The notes: generated by a model from the letters alone, not told the origin. A stretch of DNA of 64,000 bases from Aspergillus flavus (GCF_009017415.1 NC_092407.1:4340001-4404000), one strand, 5' to 3'; numbered from the stretch's first letter, positions 9,827-22,704 are shown. Program-made: numbers and translations.

Positions 9827-11937
9827 TCACTTATAGGTATATGTCTTGTAATCATATCCAGGGCCTCCTTGGCTACCGAGTGCGTCGCGATAGTAGCCTT
9901 CTTCTCCATCCCAGCTGCTTCGATGGGGAAGGTAGTCGTTATATTTGTTCTTCTCGCGATCGCGCTCCCGCTCCCGCTCTCGGAGAGACTCGTACAGTCG
10001 TTGGTCTTCATCACGGCTAGCGTCCCGGTAGAATCGATTGTCTTCAAGTATGTCCCCCGTGCTGGTGGACGCACCAGGACGGTAATTGTAAATATCATCG
10101 ACTCCGTATCCAGAGCTACCATTGTATCCCAGCAGATCACCCTCAGAGTGTCTGTATTCACTACCTACTCTGGATCCTCGTGGCGGGCTCCCTTGCCGCC
10201 TCACGGTGGTTGAAGGAGGCTGAGCAGTGCTGGGTCGAACGTAAGTAGGGTCAAGGCCCTGATACTCGGAAACTCTGGGCTCCGAGGACGTTAAAGTATC
10301 CCTTGGAATGGAGCCCCCAGAGAACGAGGATGTATGTCGATGGTTAGGTTCTTGAATGTCACCATACTCCTTCCCACCTCCTGGATGCGCGGTGTATGGT
10401 TTCCTCTGTCGTTCAATGGGACGCGAAGGAGTGTCGAGTTCCTCCTCATCGCTGTCTACTACGGTGGAAACAGACGCCTGGTACGGCTTTCGTTCCCGCT
10501 CACTGTACGAAGGGCCTGAAGCGGCAGCGGAGGTGGCAGAGCCTTCGTGATGCGCTTTGAACTTCTCGAACTCCTTATCCAAATCAACACTGCAATGCTC
10601 CTTTATGAACTCCTTGATTTCTTCTCGCAATTCAGGCTTTAGTATTTTTTCGAACGGGAACAACGACTGTGGGATCTCCTTGGGAAACCTCTCCTTTCTG
10701 TTGTCCGGATTGCTGATAGGCATGTTCAGCACTGCTTTCTGCAGTCGCTTATACTCCGTCTCGGGGTTGACTTGAATCATCAAGGTAGCCCATGTCTCAA
10801 AGCCTCGTGGCGTAAGGCCAGGGATATATGGTCTTTCACGGAGCTGATTCTCATCCTGCACGAGATGGTGTTCGGCTCTCACCTCTCGGAACAGTCTCGA
10901 AACGTGAGACGTCTCATCATCGAAGATATCTAGGTGGCAAAGGTTAACTATGCCCACTCTCCAAAAGATCTTATAACCAACTTACACTTCCAAGGATAAT
11001 AGTCCCCTGGTACTCTGGTGTCTTCATAGAACTTCTGTAGCTTTGCGGGAAGTATGACAAGACTGCTTTTGGGCTCATAGTCTTCGATCTGGCCTTAGGT
11101 TAGACGAAGTATCTATCAACTTCTGATATTACTCACTAAATGAACAGCAATCCCACGCAAGAACTGGCTCAGCTTCTTGGTTGGCTTTCCATCCTCAAAA
11201 AGTGTCCCCCATATTCTTTCTAGTGTCGTCAGCTCTGTGACGGTGGCCTCTCTCGATGGCGGTTTTGGCCGGGATTCCATTTTCTGGCTATGCTCACTCA
11301 TCTGACTAGCCGGAGATCCTCGCCTTTCTGATGGCGGCGCTGGGGATGCTCTGGGTTGGAGATGGGGGCTGCTGGAGTATCCCGTGGACGGTGGTCGTGG
11401 TTGATAAGCGGGATTTTCATAGGGGACGTGGGGCGACGAGGCTGAAGTATCTTGTGTCGCCATGGCTGGAGAAGAGGCGAAGTCATGAGAATATGTAGTA
11501 TGCGCCCCAGTTGCCCATTGTTTAGGCGGCCGAGGCGGGGGATGCGGGGGCTGGTATTGGTCGCTTTGTAGGTTCTCCAAGCCAGTCTCTTTGAGCTGTT
11601 GGATGACATTCGCCGTTATTTGGGTTAAAATCTCCGGGGATAGATAGGTAGATGTGTCAGCCTTGTGAAACGCGGAGTTAACAGCCTCGTTGATCCTCCC
11701 ATCGTAGGGCTGTTGCCAGGTAGGCGGCTGCGATGGGGGAGGTTGAGCTTCCGCATATGGATTCGCTGGGGGTGGAGGAGGGACTTGAGGTTGCGGCATA
11801 TTGAGGCGCTCATGGCCATATTGAGATGGATAAGGCGGTGTGTAAGGTGAAGCGCGGGGCTCGTTTGGATTCATTTGATTCGCATTGCCCGGCTGGTAGA
11901 AGGGGACCGAGTTGTTCTGATATCCATCGTAAGCCAT
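9827..11937 (-). CDS. DUF7514-like domain protein, Pro/Gln-rich, function unknown
   Basis: Exons (minus): 11937..11137, 11088..10986 and 10929..9827, giving 668 residues. Introns of 48 and 56 nt join in frame as VHL-IEDYEPKS and YYPWK-YIFDDETS. The start MAYDGYQNNS at 11937 is chosen because upstream residues are basic low-complexity sequence; a longer frame opens at 12138. Residues 1-220 are Pro/Gln/Tyr-rich and disordered. The ordered core (about 225-400) runs from TLERIWGTLFEDG through FLRGIAVHL to GFETWATLMIQVNPE and FPKEIPQSLFPFEKILKPELR. This resembles the fungal DUF7514 region, an identification made from memory. The C-terminus is an Arg/Glu repeat followed by Tyr/Gly-rich sequence. 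The layout suggests a scaffold or RNA-associated protein, but no activity can be named. Confidence 0.8.
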
Positions 11938-12797
11938 AAGGAGAACGGTCGTGGACGTCGAGTCGCTTGTTGTGGGCTTCCTTCGCGAGGTAGTCGAATT
12001 GGTAGTAATCGATACGGTTAGAAAAGGGAAAGGACAAATGAACCAAGCGATAATACAACCCGATCGCAAGTGGCGAAGTCTTTTGTTGTAGTGTCTTTTG
12101 TGTGCGCAAAGGTGAAAGAAGAGCGAGAAGTGTGACAAAGACTAAGTGACGATATGGAGGGGTCCTGCGGGGAGTAAGTGGAGCGTAAAAACAGTTCGTA
12201 TACGGAGTAGTGTTGATCTTGAACAATCACACAGTTGCAGTTGTCTAGAGAAAGCGTAGAATGCAAAAGCCTGGCAACAAAGCAGCGGCAGTATAAAGGA
12301 TCATTGCATTGTTTTCCAATGGAGGCAGAGAAATAATAATCATAAAATAAATCACGAGGAGCAGAAAGAGTTTAAACGTTGAACTAATTTGATCTCAGCC
12401 GCTAACGCCAGCCATACGTCACTGCTCATGCACATCTTTAGACGCACCGTACTTTTTTTCCCCTTTTCTTTCCTTTCCTTTTCTTTTTTTTCTTTTTCTT
12501 TTTCTCTCTTTTTCTTTCTTCATCTTTGACCCTCATATCAAAATACTTACTTATAATGGCTAATAGCCTCCAGAATTGTGATCAGAAAATCAACGGCTTG
12601 AGTGAAATAATGCAGCCATGGGGGAACAAGAGTTAATTCATGCGAGGTTCCCATTGTTGCTGTCTTCGTTCCATGCTCGCTCTCTTTAGATGAGGTCCTA
12701 CAGGAGGTGCCTAGGGAGTTCGGCGGTTTAACCACGGGAATGTCCCATCTGGAATCAGTGGGGTGCCGCCCCGGACTCAACCACGGTTCCTACCAGC
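11938..12797. other. Intergenic region with long pyrimidine tract
   Basis: This 860-bp region lies between the DUF7514 gene start and the end of the Stc1-domain gene. On the plus strand 12452-12526 is almost pure T/C (a purine run on the strand of both genes). No gene is seen. Confidence 0.5.
12452..12526 (+). repeat. Low-complexity polypyrimidine tract
   Basis: This is about 75 nt of nearly uninterrupted T and C, with repeated CTTTT units. It is simple-sequence DNA located upstream of the DUF7514 gene. Confidence 0.85.
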
Positions 12798-13974
12798 CTA
12801 GAGAAAGTCCTCAATGTCAACATGGTCACCCTTTTCATATGCCAAGTGCTCTCTAGCGGGGGCTGGGGTGCGTGTTGTCCGAAGATTGCTTCGTTCAACT
12901 CGCATTTTCTGGACACAGATGCGAGTCAGTTCTAAACCACTGTAGCGTCAGTTATACGGTCTTACCGGGATCTTCGCGAAGTTCGAGGTCTTTTTCTGTG
13001 CTGAAGGTGAGGGCTTGCCGGCTCGAGGAGTATTTGCTTGCACAGAACTAGCTTCGATTCCCCAAGATGCCCAGCCAGAATGCACGCTTTTCGGTGTTGT
13101 GGTAGGTGTGCTGAGGCGATGGGGTATTCCCTGTTGGTCGTATCCAGTATATTCACGTTCTTTGCTCTTAGTGGGAGGGTTGCCTTGAGGGCATTCGGGC
13201 TCAACCCAGACTCCACCCCCTATAGAGTAGTCATCGTCATCCTCTTCATCTTCCCCGTAGGTAGTACTGTATGCGTAACCGTCGTCTGCCTGATTCTTCA
13301 AGTGTGTTAATGTGACGAATAGTTGGGCTACGCAAGGTGGGTTAGTCTAGAGGACTTACGGACGTGGTAGTATCTTGGGCAGTGGACATCTCGCTTTCTG
13401 CAAGCAGTTTTTGTTCCTCGAACACAGGCTCAGTTTCCGTATGGTTCTGCACGCAGCCCAAGCACCTCTATGGAGAACCACCCTTAGCTTTATAAAATAG
13501 ACATAGCGAGGGTTCTAAGACTTACTGCATGATCACGATCATGCCTCTGGTTCTTTGCGAACTCCTCAAGGCCTTTTGTTTCATCACAAATGACGCACCG
13601 GAGCTCTACAGTCTGGCCACCTACACATTCTCTGCATTTGGCGAGGCCAGGACCAGTGAGGGCTCGGCCGCCTTGGACAACTATGGCGTTTCGCAGCACA
13701 TCGAGCTGTCTTTTGGAGTACGCGCTCTGCATGCGGATCTTTTTGCACGTCATGCACTTGACTCTGTAATAAAATGACTGTAAGCTTCATAAACCTCGGC
13801 TAGATAATGAAGGAGCCGTCGAACCTGTCGGGGATTACCACCCTCTCAAGCCTTGTGTTGTTAGCGAGTAAATCCATTGCTTACGGATGTGGTACGTAGA
13901 CAAGGATCAACTTACTGTCTCTTGATAGCATCGCTATAGCCACCAGCATATGCATTTCTCACTCTGTCACCCAT
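12798..13974 (-). CDS. Stc1-domain protein (RNAi-heterochromatin linker family)
   Basis: Proposed exons (minus): 13974..13916, 13851..13825, 13763..13526, 13467..13360, 13295..12966 and 12908..12798, giving 290 residues. The frame is kept through all six. The N-terminal half carries four paired cysteines: C32/C35 (VKCMTCKKIR), C72/C75 (KCRECVGGQTVEL), C85/C88 (RCVICDETKGLEEFAKNQR) and C110/C113 (RCLGCVQ). This is the tandem zinc-finger Stc1 domain. In Schizosaccharomyces pombe, Stc1 binds Argonaute-containing RITS and the CLRC H3K9 methyltransferase complex, so it couples siRNA to heterochromatin. The C-terminal half is acidic (GEDEEDDDDY), then Ser/Thr-rich and likely disordered. The 27-nt exon 2 uses a weak GTTCGA donor; skipping it would still leave an in-frame join. 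The function in this fungus is inferred. Confidence 0.82.
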
Positions 13975-15146
13975 CGTGATATAGGTGGAAGACAAGTATA
14001 GACCTTGAATGAAATACGCGTGGAGCCAGAAGAAGTGAAAGCAAGGTAGTATTAGACGGTGATGATAGGATAGACTAGATAGTGATGCAGAGGAGCTGAT
14101 GTAGGAGTGATGAAGATGAGGGAAATGTAGTTTGTGCTGGGTGAAGACAGAGTTCAAAAGTTGTTGGGGTATTTGACTTAAGGACATAGGAAGGAGCGAG
14201 TGTAAAGGATAAGTATGTTTTATACAAAGTTGCAAGGACGACAATACACCCACTCCAGGTGAGGATGAGAGACCACTGTCAAAGAGCAATGAATGAGTTT
14301 TCACTTTGACTGAAAGTCTGTCTCTGAAGAAAGTGAGAAGAGAAGAAGGGACTGGACGTGTGTGAGAGTCTTAGGATTCACCTCGCCTCCGACTGCATTC
14401 ACTCTGTTTGCATTCTGCCAATGGCAACCTTTTACTGGCCCCAGCATTGTTTGGAGGATTTGTGTGACAAGAAGTATGCAAACGAAATATATACCTTATT
14501 AGAGACACCCACTAGTATGTGGTGATGATCAAATTGCAGTATATCTGGTGTATGCCAGGCGGGCTTCAGGTTAGTACTCTTACGGTCAGCCACCTCGAAC
14601 TAGCTCAGGTCGAGTATCGTATGCATCTAAAAGAGACAATAGGCTATGATTCAAGGTTGATCTTTCGCCTTATTCGTTTGTGCGCTGTAGTCCCGTCTTG
14701 CGTAGCAGGATGTGCTCAGAAGTTCCTCTATAGCTCTTGGCTTTGTTTTTCAAGACCCTTCGCCATAAATATGAAGCCGATATCCCTTCTTAAAGACCAG
14801 ATAAAGCTTATTCGAGAAGTAAAATTATTGTGAGCAGGAAGCAAGATAAAATGGGCTGAATTCTTTCCGCCCAAAGAAGAGAACTCCTAATGCGTTTACT
14901 CTGAGTTTTCTGATGGCAAGTCTAATCATGAAGCTTGCTGTCTTCTCCGTTAAACGAGACATGGAATAGCTAACACCTCCATGAGATGGTCGATCTGCAT
15001 ATACTTGTGAAGTCTAGCGTTATTGCCGGCCGTTGACTTTATAGTCAATACCGAGCCCATCTTGAAGAAGTGTGCCGGTATCCGTGACTGCTCTGGCACA
15101 ACCTTCAACAGCCCGCGCCTTGACGACATTTTCGTATTCAACCTAG

Positions 15147-15210
15147 TATATTTTCTTTTTTTCTTTTCTTCTTCTTTTTTTTCTCTTCTAACTTTTTATT
15201 TCTTTTTCCC
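15147..15210 (+). repeat. Polypyrimidine low-complexity tract
   Basis: T/C-rich simple sequence of about 64 nt inside the gene-poor interval. Confidence 0.75.
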
Positions 15211-17223
15211 ATGTCTAATCCCGCTGACAGTTACTAGATCCAAGAGTTTTGTATAAAGTGAACCAGTACCCTTCAACCAAGCCCGTTATCGAAGAACTTA
15301 CTGACAACAGCAGCAGGTGCATATCGGGGAATTCGGTTATCATGGCTGACTCAAGAAAGTGCCAAAGCCACGCGTGTGCTGACATATGGGCTGACGTTGC
15401 ACGCCTCGTATGTACTGCAAGGGCTACGGAGATTGAGGGTCAGATGATACAGTTAGTCGATAACCAGAAGTCGATACGCACGGCTACTGAGGCGCATGTA
15501 TAGAGAATAGTATGATCCGACACATGGGCTTGGTTCTTTCATTCAGACAGGACATTCATTTGCTTTGTCGTTAGTCTGCGCTCCAAGACATGCCGAGCTG
15601 ACATGTGGATTTCCGAGGAGTTTAAACGACATTGCCATGTAGAGACCGTTCTCGGAGTATTTTGTATGGATCTGGAAGTCATATGCTCCCAGTATGCTAT
15701 ACCTAAACCTACTGAACGGAAAGTGGTAAATCGGCGCGTGGATACGGAATCCCTGGCGACCCCCTGGCGGTTGGCTGGATACTAGGGGTAAGCAACAGAG
15801 TAGTATCTGTCCCGAGGCATCATCTGTTGCGCAGACACGATAATAAAAAGGTCCCTCAAGGCAGAACAATAGCTTGTTGAACTATTATCTTATAACCCAG
15901 CCAATTGGCATTCTTGCAACGCCTGTTCGGTCTTGAGTCGGTGAACACGAGACAAAGTAGCCTTGCATGTAGCTCTCACCGAATGCAAGAAATGCGGTAA
16001 TACAAGGGGCAAGACCGGTGAACTGGACCAACCCGAGGTTATGCCTACCATTCTCTGAGAGAAGCAGGACAAATGATGACCCAAAAGTCCAGTAGAAACG
16101 ACCAAATCTGAGATTGCTACTGCATATGCCAACTTCAAGATAACCTAACGTAAATGCGTAAAGTCCGTCCATGAAAGGATAGTGCTGTGATTTTTGTTTC
16201 AAAGATATTGAAAACGACGGACACCCTTGAATAGTGGCGAGAGGATTATAGAGTATCATCAATATTGCTGGAAGGTTGCCAAACTCCACGAAAAGGACTG
16301 GGGTTTTCGGCAGCTGACCAGGAATGGTATGATCAGTCTAGTGCATTAATTGAAGGACAACACGAGACTATCCATAGTCTCATCTTTCTAGAAATTCGGG
16401 ACTCGGCTATTGTAAAGGAGAAACAACAACCTCAATGACTATCGCGAGCGTGTGAGAAGAACGATGCTCGGCCCGCGCTCTTCGAGATTTCCTAATTAGG
16501 GTCAAGGTCCTAGTGCCAATGGCTGAGTGCCGGGTAGAGAGACTGAGCGTTAATATCAGATTTATTGCAATATTACATGGGGGCCCAAGGAGTTGAATCG
16601 GAGTAAATCATAAATTTATTTTTTGTAATTGTATTAAATTTTACTTTTCTTTTTTCTTTTTTCCTCCCGTATCGTTTGACCTACCAACTTAGGAATAATG
16701 ATATTAAACAACGACAATGTCATGGTAGAAGTTTTCCCAGTGTTCTTTTTTTGGAATTGTACAGAGCAGTTTGTGTCTTACCGCGTGGAGGCTTCAAATA
16801 GATGATGATGGCTAGTTATGCAGATATAGTGTCATTACATAACCATGGTGTTTCATGGGTTTTCTTGTCCGATCATTGATTGTCTCACGGTGGGTTAGCG
16901 ATGGCGATATGGACTATGGTGTGCATGAATACAGAGTGGGTGAAATGAGAGACATTTGGGCAAAGATTGGGGGGAAGAAAGGAGGGATCCATCAGTAGAA
17001 AGGAGGTACTTTTTGTAGGCCCTTTTCTTACGGGTTTCGAAATTATCTTGAACTAGAAACACGGCCAGGGGCCCAAGCAAAGATCTGACATGCACCTCAA
17101 GTGGAATCAATGCAGATACCCTCGGCCTACTGCAAGGCAAATTGAGGGATTGAGCAATCACATCCCTTTTCTGCGCCAAGCGAGACTGGATTATATTCCC
17201 TGGTAGCGGGTAGATAATATAAT

Positions 17224-17245
17224 CGATGGTCCCGCGGGATCATCG
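17224..17245. promoter_or_regulatory. 22-bp imperfect palindrome with TCCCGCGGGA core
   Basis: The arms CGATG and CATCG flank a perfect self-complementary 10-bp core, with one mismatched position on each side of it. It lies far from any gene and could be a dimeric protein-binding site or chance. No known factor is assigned. Confidence 0.3.
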
Positions 17246-18094
17246 AGTGATTCCAGCGTGTTGGGCAGCGCTCTGATCTCCTCACGGCAGAGGGCAACAA
17301 TTGACCTCCTATGTAATACGTCAGGTGGCAAGTTGACAGCGATCCCTAGTACTCTACGATTGTTCCAGAAGCACGCTTAACCGTGTTGTACGAGGGATAT
17401 CTTGATGATCCTCCACGGCACACGGCAACACCATCGCAATTAGTCTGTTCCAATGGGTCTGGTAAATGAACCTAACAGAGTTGCTGACCAATATACGACC
17501 ATCCTGTCGACACTACGAAGCAGCTAGAAGGAGTCGGACTATCCAGTGTCTCCAGTTCCTTCTCTGCCGTTTCTACGAACCTCCTTAAACCTTCTGGAAT
17601 GCCAAAGGAATAAAACGGCGTCACCAGTTAGTGGCATGCTAAATTGCTAATAGTGGCTCGGGGGTCAGGCCAATTCGGGGGTCCTTCAAGCAGTTCCCCT
17701 AGTGCGTGAATGGCCCCATTCCAGTCAGCGATCCTTCACTACACGCGATTGTCACTGGTTAACAGGAAGCCTGACCCATGGTTGGTTTGTCGGGTAGTAG
17801 GGACGGGCCTGCGCCGAGTGGGGCTCCGCGTTCCCCGACTCCTCCGGTGCAATAAAAAGTCCCACAAATCTCCACTCATTGCTTCCCGGCTGGTTGGATC
17901 ACATCCCCTTATGGATCATTTTCCGACCGTGGCTACTAATGGGTGGATACTAACTATGGGGATGATTGTGTGCGTGTGCGGTGTCTTTCGGCTGATTCTC
18001 TCCTCTATTCTCAGCTTGCCCACAGTAAAGGCCCATTTTCCTGCGCTCAGGTTGCCTGCCTGGAGGATGACCACTCGTTACATTTTGGTTATAG

Positions 18095-18168
18095 TTTATT
18101 TTATTTTATCTTATTTTATTATTTTTATTTATTTATTTATTTATTATTATTATTATTTTATTTTTTTT
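18095..18168 (+). repeat. AT-rich microsatellite (TTTA/TTA units)
   Basis: About 74 nt of TTTA and TTA repeats in the gene-poor interval. It is very AT-rich and free of G. Confidence 0.85.
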
Positions 18169-21100
18169 GCCTCCTTTTCTATTCATACTTTCCTCATTTT
18201 GTTTGTTTCTGCAAACCGTACTCCGAGTAGGTTTGCCTTCAAACCTTTCCAGCCCACGTTGCCCATGTAGGAGATCGTTAGTCTTTTTTTCTAAATCAGG
18301 GAATATGTAACCGGGGCAATATATTGTTACTGGTACTAATCCCGGTTACATCATGTTGTTTAACATGGAATCTGAGCGTAATTTTTCTGAGGCGTTATCG
18401 TTATTGTCCATCAAGAAAAAAATTTTAATTAAAGCCGAAATAAAGAGAGGACAATATGAAAAAAAGAATACGTACATAGTGAACATAAAACCAGAAAATA
18501 ACACAAATGAGTACTCTGTAATATACCTACAATGTCATGTCGCGGGTCTAACAGTAACACCAGATGTGGTGGATGTGATCCGTAATTTCCTTTTCGGGCT
18601 ATGTATCAACTTAGGTCCTCCTACTACTTGCGAGTTAATCGCGTTCAAAACAAGAAAGAGACAAAAGTACTATAGTCACACCCGGCTTTTGGTGAATACA
18701 CATCAGATGCTAGATTAATAAATCGCTGAATTTGGAGGATATGCTGTGGATATATCAGACGTGTGAGATCTTGATATAGGTCTTTCTATATGAAGTGTGC
18801 AGAGAGATTAAGCATATCATGCATGGTATCATTACAGGTTACCACCTGAATATTGAAGAATAACCCAATTTCGAGTCATACTGTAACGTACATAGTTTAT
18901 TACAAGCAGCTGGGATGGGACCTGTGAGCATCGACAGTACACTATTGGACACCGACAATGTTGTACAGACGAAGATTTTCAGTGGAGAGATCACCAAAAT
19001 GTCGCGGAAGTGATCGGTAGCTGTAGTAACAGACTACACCAGTCTCAGCCTTGGAGCGAACTGTTGGGATCTATTGGCTTGGGTCCAACCCCCCAAGTAG
19101 CATGCAGAAGGGCACTGACTCCAGATAAGTGGGATGGTTCATGGACTCGACCTGTAAGTGGCACTGCCTACATGCATGTTGGTAGCAGATAACTTGCATA
19201 CTCCCTTCATTCAGCGCGCCTTTTGCCCCAGAAGACGATGAGTATTTTGAATTGCGGACTAGTACGATGTACGGATTCACGGCGCATATGCCGGATTATC
19301 TGCTAAAAGTCATGTGAGCCAGGTCGCGGCCATCTACGACTCCGCAAGTTGCGAGACTATTCCCTCTGTCAGTCACGAAACAAGCAGTTGAGTACGCATA
19401 TTATTGCATCGAGATTCAATACATTAGCGGTGAGCTGAGAAACTCAAACTCAGGAAATTGCTTCCCCCCAGCTCCCCAAAGATTCGCCTTGTCTCTGGCA
19501 TGTCCTTTTGCTCATCAGTCGCCTTCCAAGTATTTTTCATACCTGGCAGCATTAATCTACACGTCACACGGTTCTAAACAAAGAAGGGTTCCCGGAACAC
19601 TGATTGAAACCCCTGAGATATCCTTCGAAACAATGGATGGATTTCTAGTTTGATATTGTTTCTTTATTTTTATTTCATTTTATTTATTTATTTATCTCCT
19701 AACTACTCCTACTACGATGGAGTACTTCTCGTTTGGGAAGTGGTATTACCCACGCGACTATGGTTTGACAGTTGCGATTTCCACTGGTTTCCACCACTCG
19801 GATGACTTACAGATCTTTGGTAATCAGTTTAGATTATCAAGGAGTACTCCATAGTCCATACCGGTTAGTCGTAGAATGCTTTTAGTTGGTGTTGGATAAT
19901 GGCCGGTAACCCATGGAATACATCATTATAAATATTATTTCTGATAATTTTATTTGAGGGGCGTGGAAGCTACTACGCCCCCATCCTTTCAAATTCCAGT
20001 GTCAATATATTTTTCCCTATCATAATTCGAGAGGTTAGAGGGGAGTCGTACCACATTCGCCTCGGTGACATTGACTTTCTCTGTTGGCGGTCAGCCACAC
20101 GCTACATGGTTAGCCACTGTTGGTGGGATTACCTTAAAGAGATGGAGCTGATGAACTATCCACCAATGCAGATAACAACTTGCATGAACGGTGTACCATT
20201 GTCCATGCTGCCTAAGGTTACACAAACAATGCAGTTACGGTCATCATCGCCCAAACATACCTTGGCTTTTTCTTGTCTTGATGTATGAGTATGTAGCAAG
20301 GAAGGGAATTAAAGTTTTAAGAAAAAGAAGCATTCTGATGCAAAGAAAAGCCCCCTGAAGTCATCTACATACCAATGGGAGTCATCGCCAATCCATCAAA
20401 AGTACGGGTTGGATTGGATTGGTATGGTATTGCACAGAGCATACACATCACATCGCTCGGGTGTCTGATTTGTGAGCTCGAGGAGTCCGGACTCTCAAGA
20501 CCCTCTGTGGGATCGGAATACATACAGTACCTTAACCCCGTAAGTTTCCGTACACACAGTGTACAGAGTCATATGAGAAAACGCGGCCCAACCCCTGGCC
20601 ATCCTTGCTAGGGCCCGTCTAACGATCACTAGAGGCGGGGACCATGTGGGTCGCTATTAAGGCTGGACCTCCTAAGTCTTCAAAGCGGCGTGCGATGGTG
20701 ACCACTGAATGAGTCTTAGACCCATTTGTTTTTCAAGCTCTTTGGCTGCTTTATCCAAACCCCGGTGTCAACAGTCAACACAAGGGATTGGTGCCGGAAG
20801 TTGTGGCTTGTAAACTTTACCCATGCTAACCCTTGAACCGTCGGGGGGCTTGGAATCATTTCCGAGATCCTAGGTAATAGTTGCTTTAGTCGAGTATAGT
20901 AGTATGCTTTATCAGAGATCAATCGCAAAGATAAGGCAAAATAGATACATAGACATCCGGAGTAGATGGGAGGCAATACTCAGCCGCATCACTGGTGTAA
21001 TGGAAACGCCTCCCCCATAAATGGGGAGCGTTCTACGAACTGGCTGCTATTTATTGCTTTGGGTATTTTAGCGTATCACTGTACAAATGGAGCGCATTTA

Positions 21101-22522
21101 TTGGTAACTCTATTAATCTTTTGCGACAATCAGAGCGCTAGAAAATACTAATTTCCGCTCCACTGACCACTGAACCCGAAATTTTAGGCGTAACACCATT
21201 ACGATAATGTTTCAACCTTTTATTGATTAGGCGAGAAAGAAACGAAAGAAAGGAAAAATATAAAAGAAAAAATAAGACAGAAAGAAAAGATCGAAAGGGT
21301 ACCTTGCGTACCAAGATTGTCAGATGATACCCATTGACCGATAATTCTTATCTGGGTATGATGCTTTTTCTCTGATCTCTAAAGCATTTACCTCTCAGCA
21401 AATTGTTAACCCATGTATAATAATGTGTTAAGGCTTTGTTCACTACATTCCCGGCAATTTGCCGTAACGGCTACCCGTCTTCAGTCGCGGCCATTGTTAC
21501 CGACGACCTCCTTTTCCTTTTTGTTTTTTCCCTTTTTTTATCGCTCATATTTTCTTGCAATTTCCATAAAAATATAACGGGCGATTTATTTTTTTCCTAA
21601 GCGGGGTGGATCTCCGGTCCATTCCTGACTCGTCTTCGCTTTTAGTTAGTGTGGAGGCCTTCCCATCCGACAACAGGCATTATTATTAGTTCGCGAGGAT
21701 TATTACGGAGTATCGTCAGAGGGTATGGTGACCAAATTGTGTTAGCGGGTAAAACTAGTTTGCGAGTATGGAGAAGGCAGAGTAATCATGTTTTATTATT
21801 TTCTGACGGTGGTTATTATTGTCTGAATTTCGCGTCGTCAATGCTGCTGTCGCTCACTTCTGTCTCTCCTTTTGTCTCTCTGCGACCACTCGCGTCCGTT
21901 CACTCATTCATAATCACACCTCAATTGCTGCCTTCCTTTTTACATTTTTTACAGTTCTTTTATTTTTTTTTTCTTACACACCCAACCATCCAACCTCCTT
22001 CTTTCTTAGTGACCTACATGGCTGCGTGTCTTACCTGTTGTCAATTCGAATGATAATTATTTGAATTTACCTTTTTGGTCCATGTCAGCCCCCGTCCCTC
22101 TTTTTCAACTGTATTGACCCCTCAATAATCCATCTGCATTTTTCTCTGTTTTGATTTATTATTATTAGTTTATTCCCTCTTTTTTTTTTACTGTTTTCAG
22201 TATTTGTTATTACCGTTCTATCATTATTATTTTCCCTGTGATCTGCACCATCAAACTATTACCCCCCTCAAGACTCGCTCCGTCGTCGACCGCTTCTTCG
22301 CAAGTCTCCACGGCCCGGCCCCAAGTCTCGTCTTAGAGCTGGTAAAGTGTTGGTAAAGCTGTCACCGCGTCAGGGGCTCCTTCAACTTGGCCTCCGATCA
22401 TCCTTTCGTTTAGCAGTTCCCACCAAAACGGATCCGCTCCTATCACTACAGTGATCACGTCCAATCCTCTGGGTCTTCCATCTTGCTTCCAGATCTGCCT
22501 CCTCCACCTTCCTGAGAACTAC

Positions 22523-22704
22523 ATGACCACCCCCTTCCCCCTCTTCTCCCACTCATTCCTGTCCCTCATCTTTCTTACATCTTATCAATCCCACTTACCC
22601 TCTGACCCCAACCGGTATATCGATGGAAGAGAACCATATTCGTCTCACCTACCGTGGACTCAATAACGCTTGAACCTTGAATGATGACCACCTGGTTTAA
22701 CTGA
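22523..22704 (+). promoter_or_regulatory. Upstream ORFs in the imeB 5' leader
   Basis: Three short AUG-initiated frames precede the kinase start: 22523-22666 (47 codons plus stop), 22623-22673 (16 codons plus stop, overlapping the first in another frame) and 22681-22704 (7 codons plus stop, opening with tandem ATGs). If the transcript begins upstream of them, which the CT-rich region at 21,840-22,300 would allow, they could lower or condition translation of imeB. The transcription start is not visible from sequence, and a leader intron could remove some of them. Confidence 0.4.

Noticed and set aside
15543..16289. Overlapping hydrophobic minus-strand frames suggesting a transporter remnant
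   Set aside because: Stretches such as LPAILMILYNPLA look membrane-like, but no recognisable transporter motif, splice structure or second fragment supports a pseudogene call.
18353..18718. 121-codon plus-strand frame in the gene-poor interval
   Set aside because: The sequence is AT-driven Lys/Ile/Asn-rich with no recognisable motif and no introns or neighbours that support it.
20960..21060. tRNA-like segment (TGGTGTAATGG resembles an A-box)
   Set aside because: No matching B-box (GGTTCGA-type) at the right distance and no cloverleaf can be drawn.
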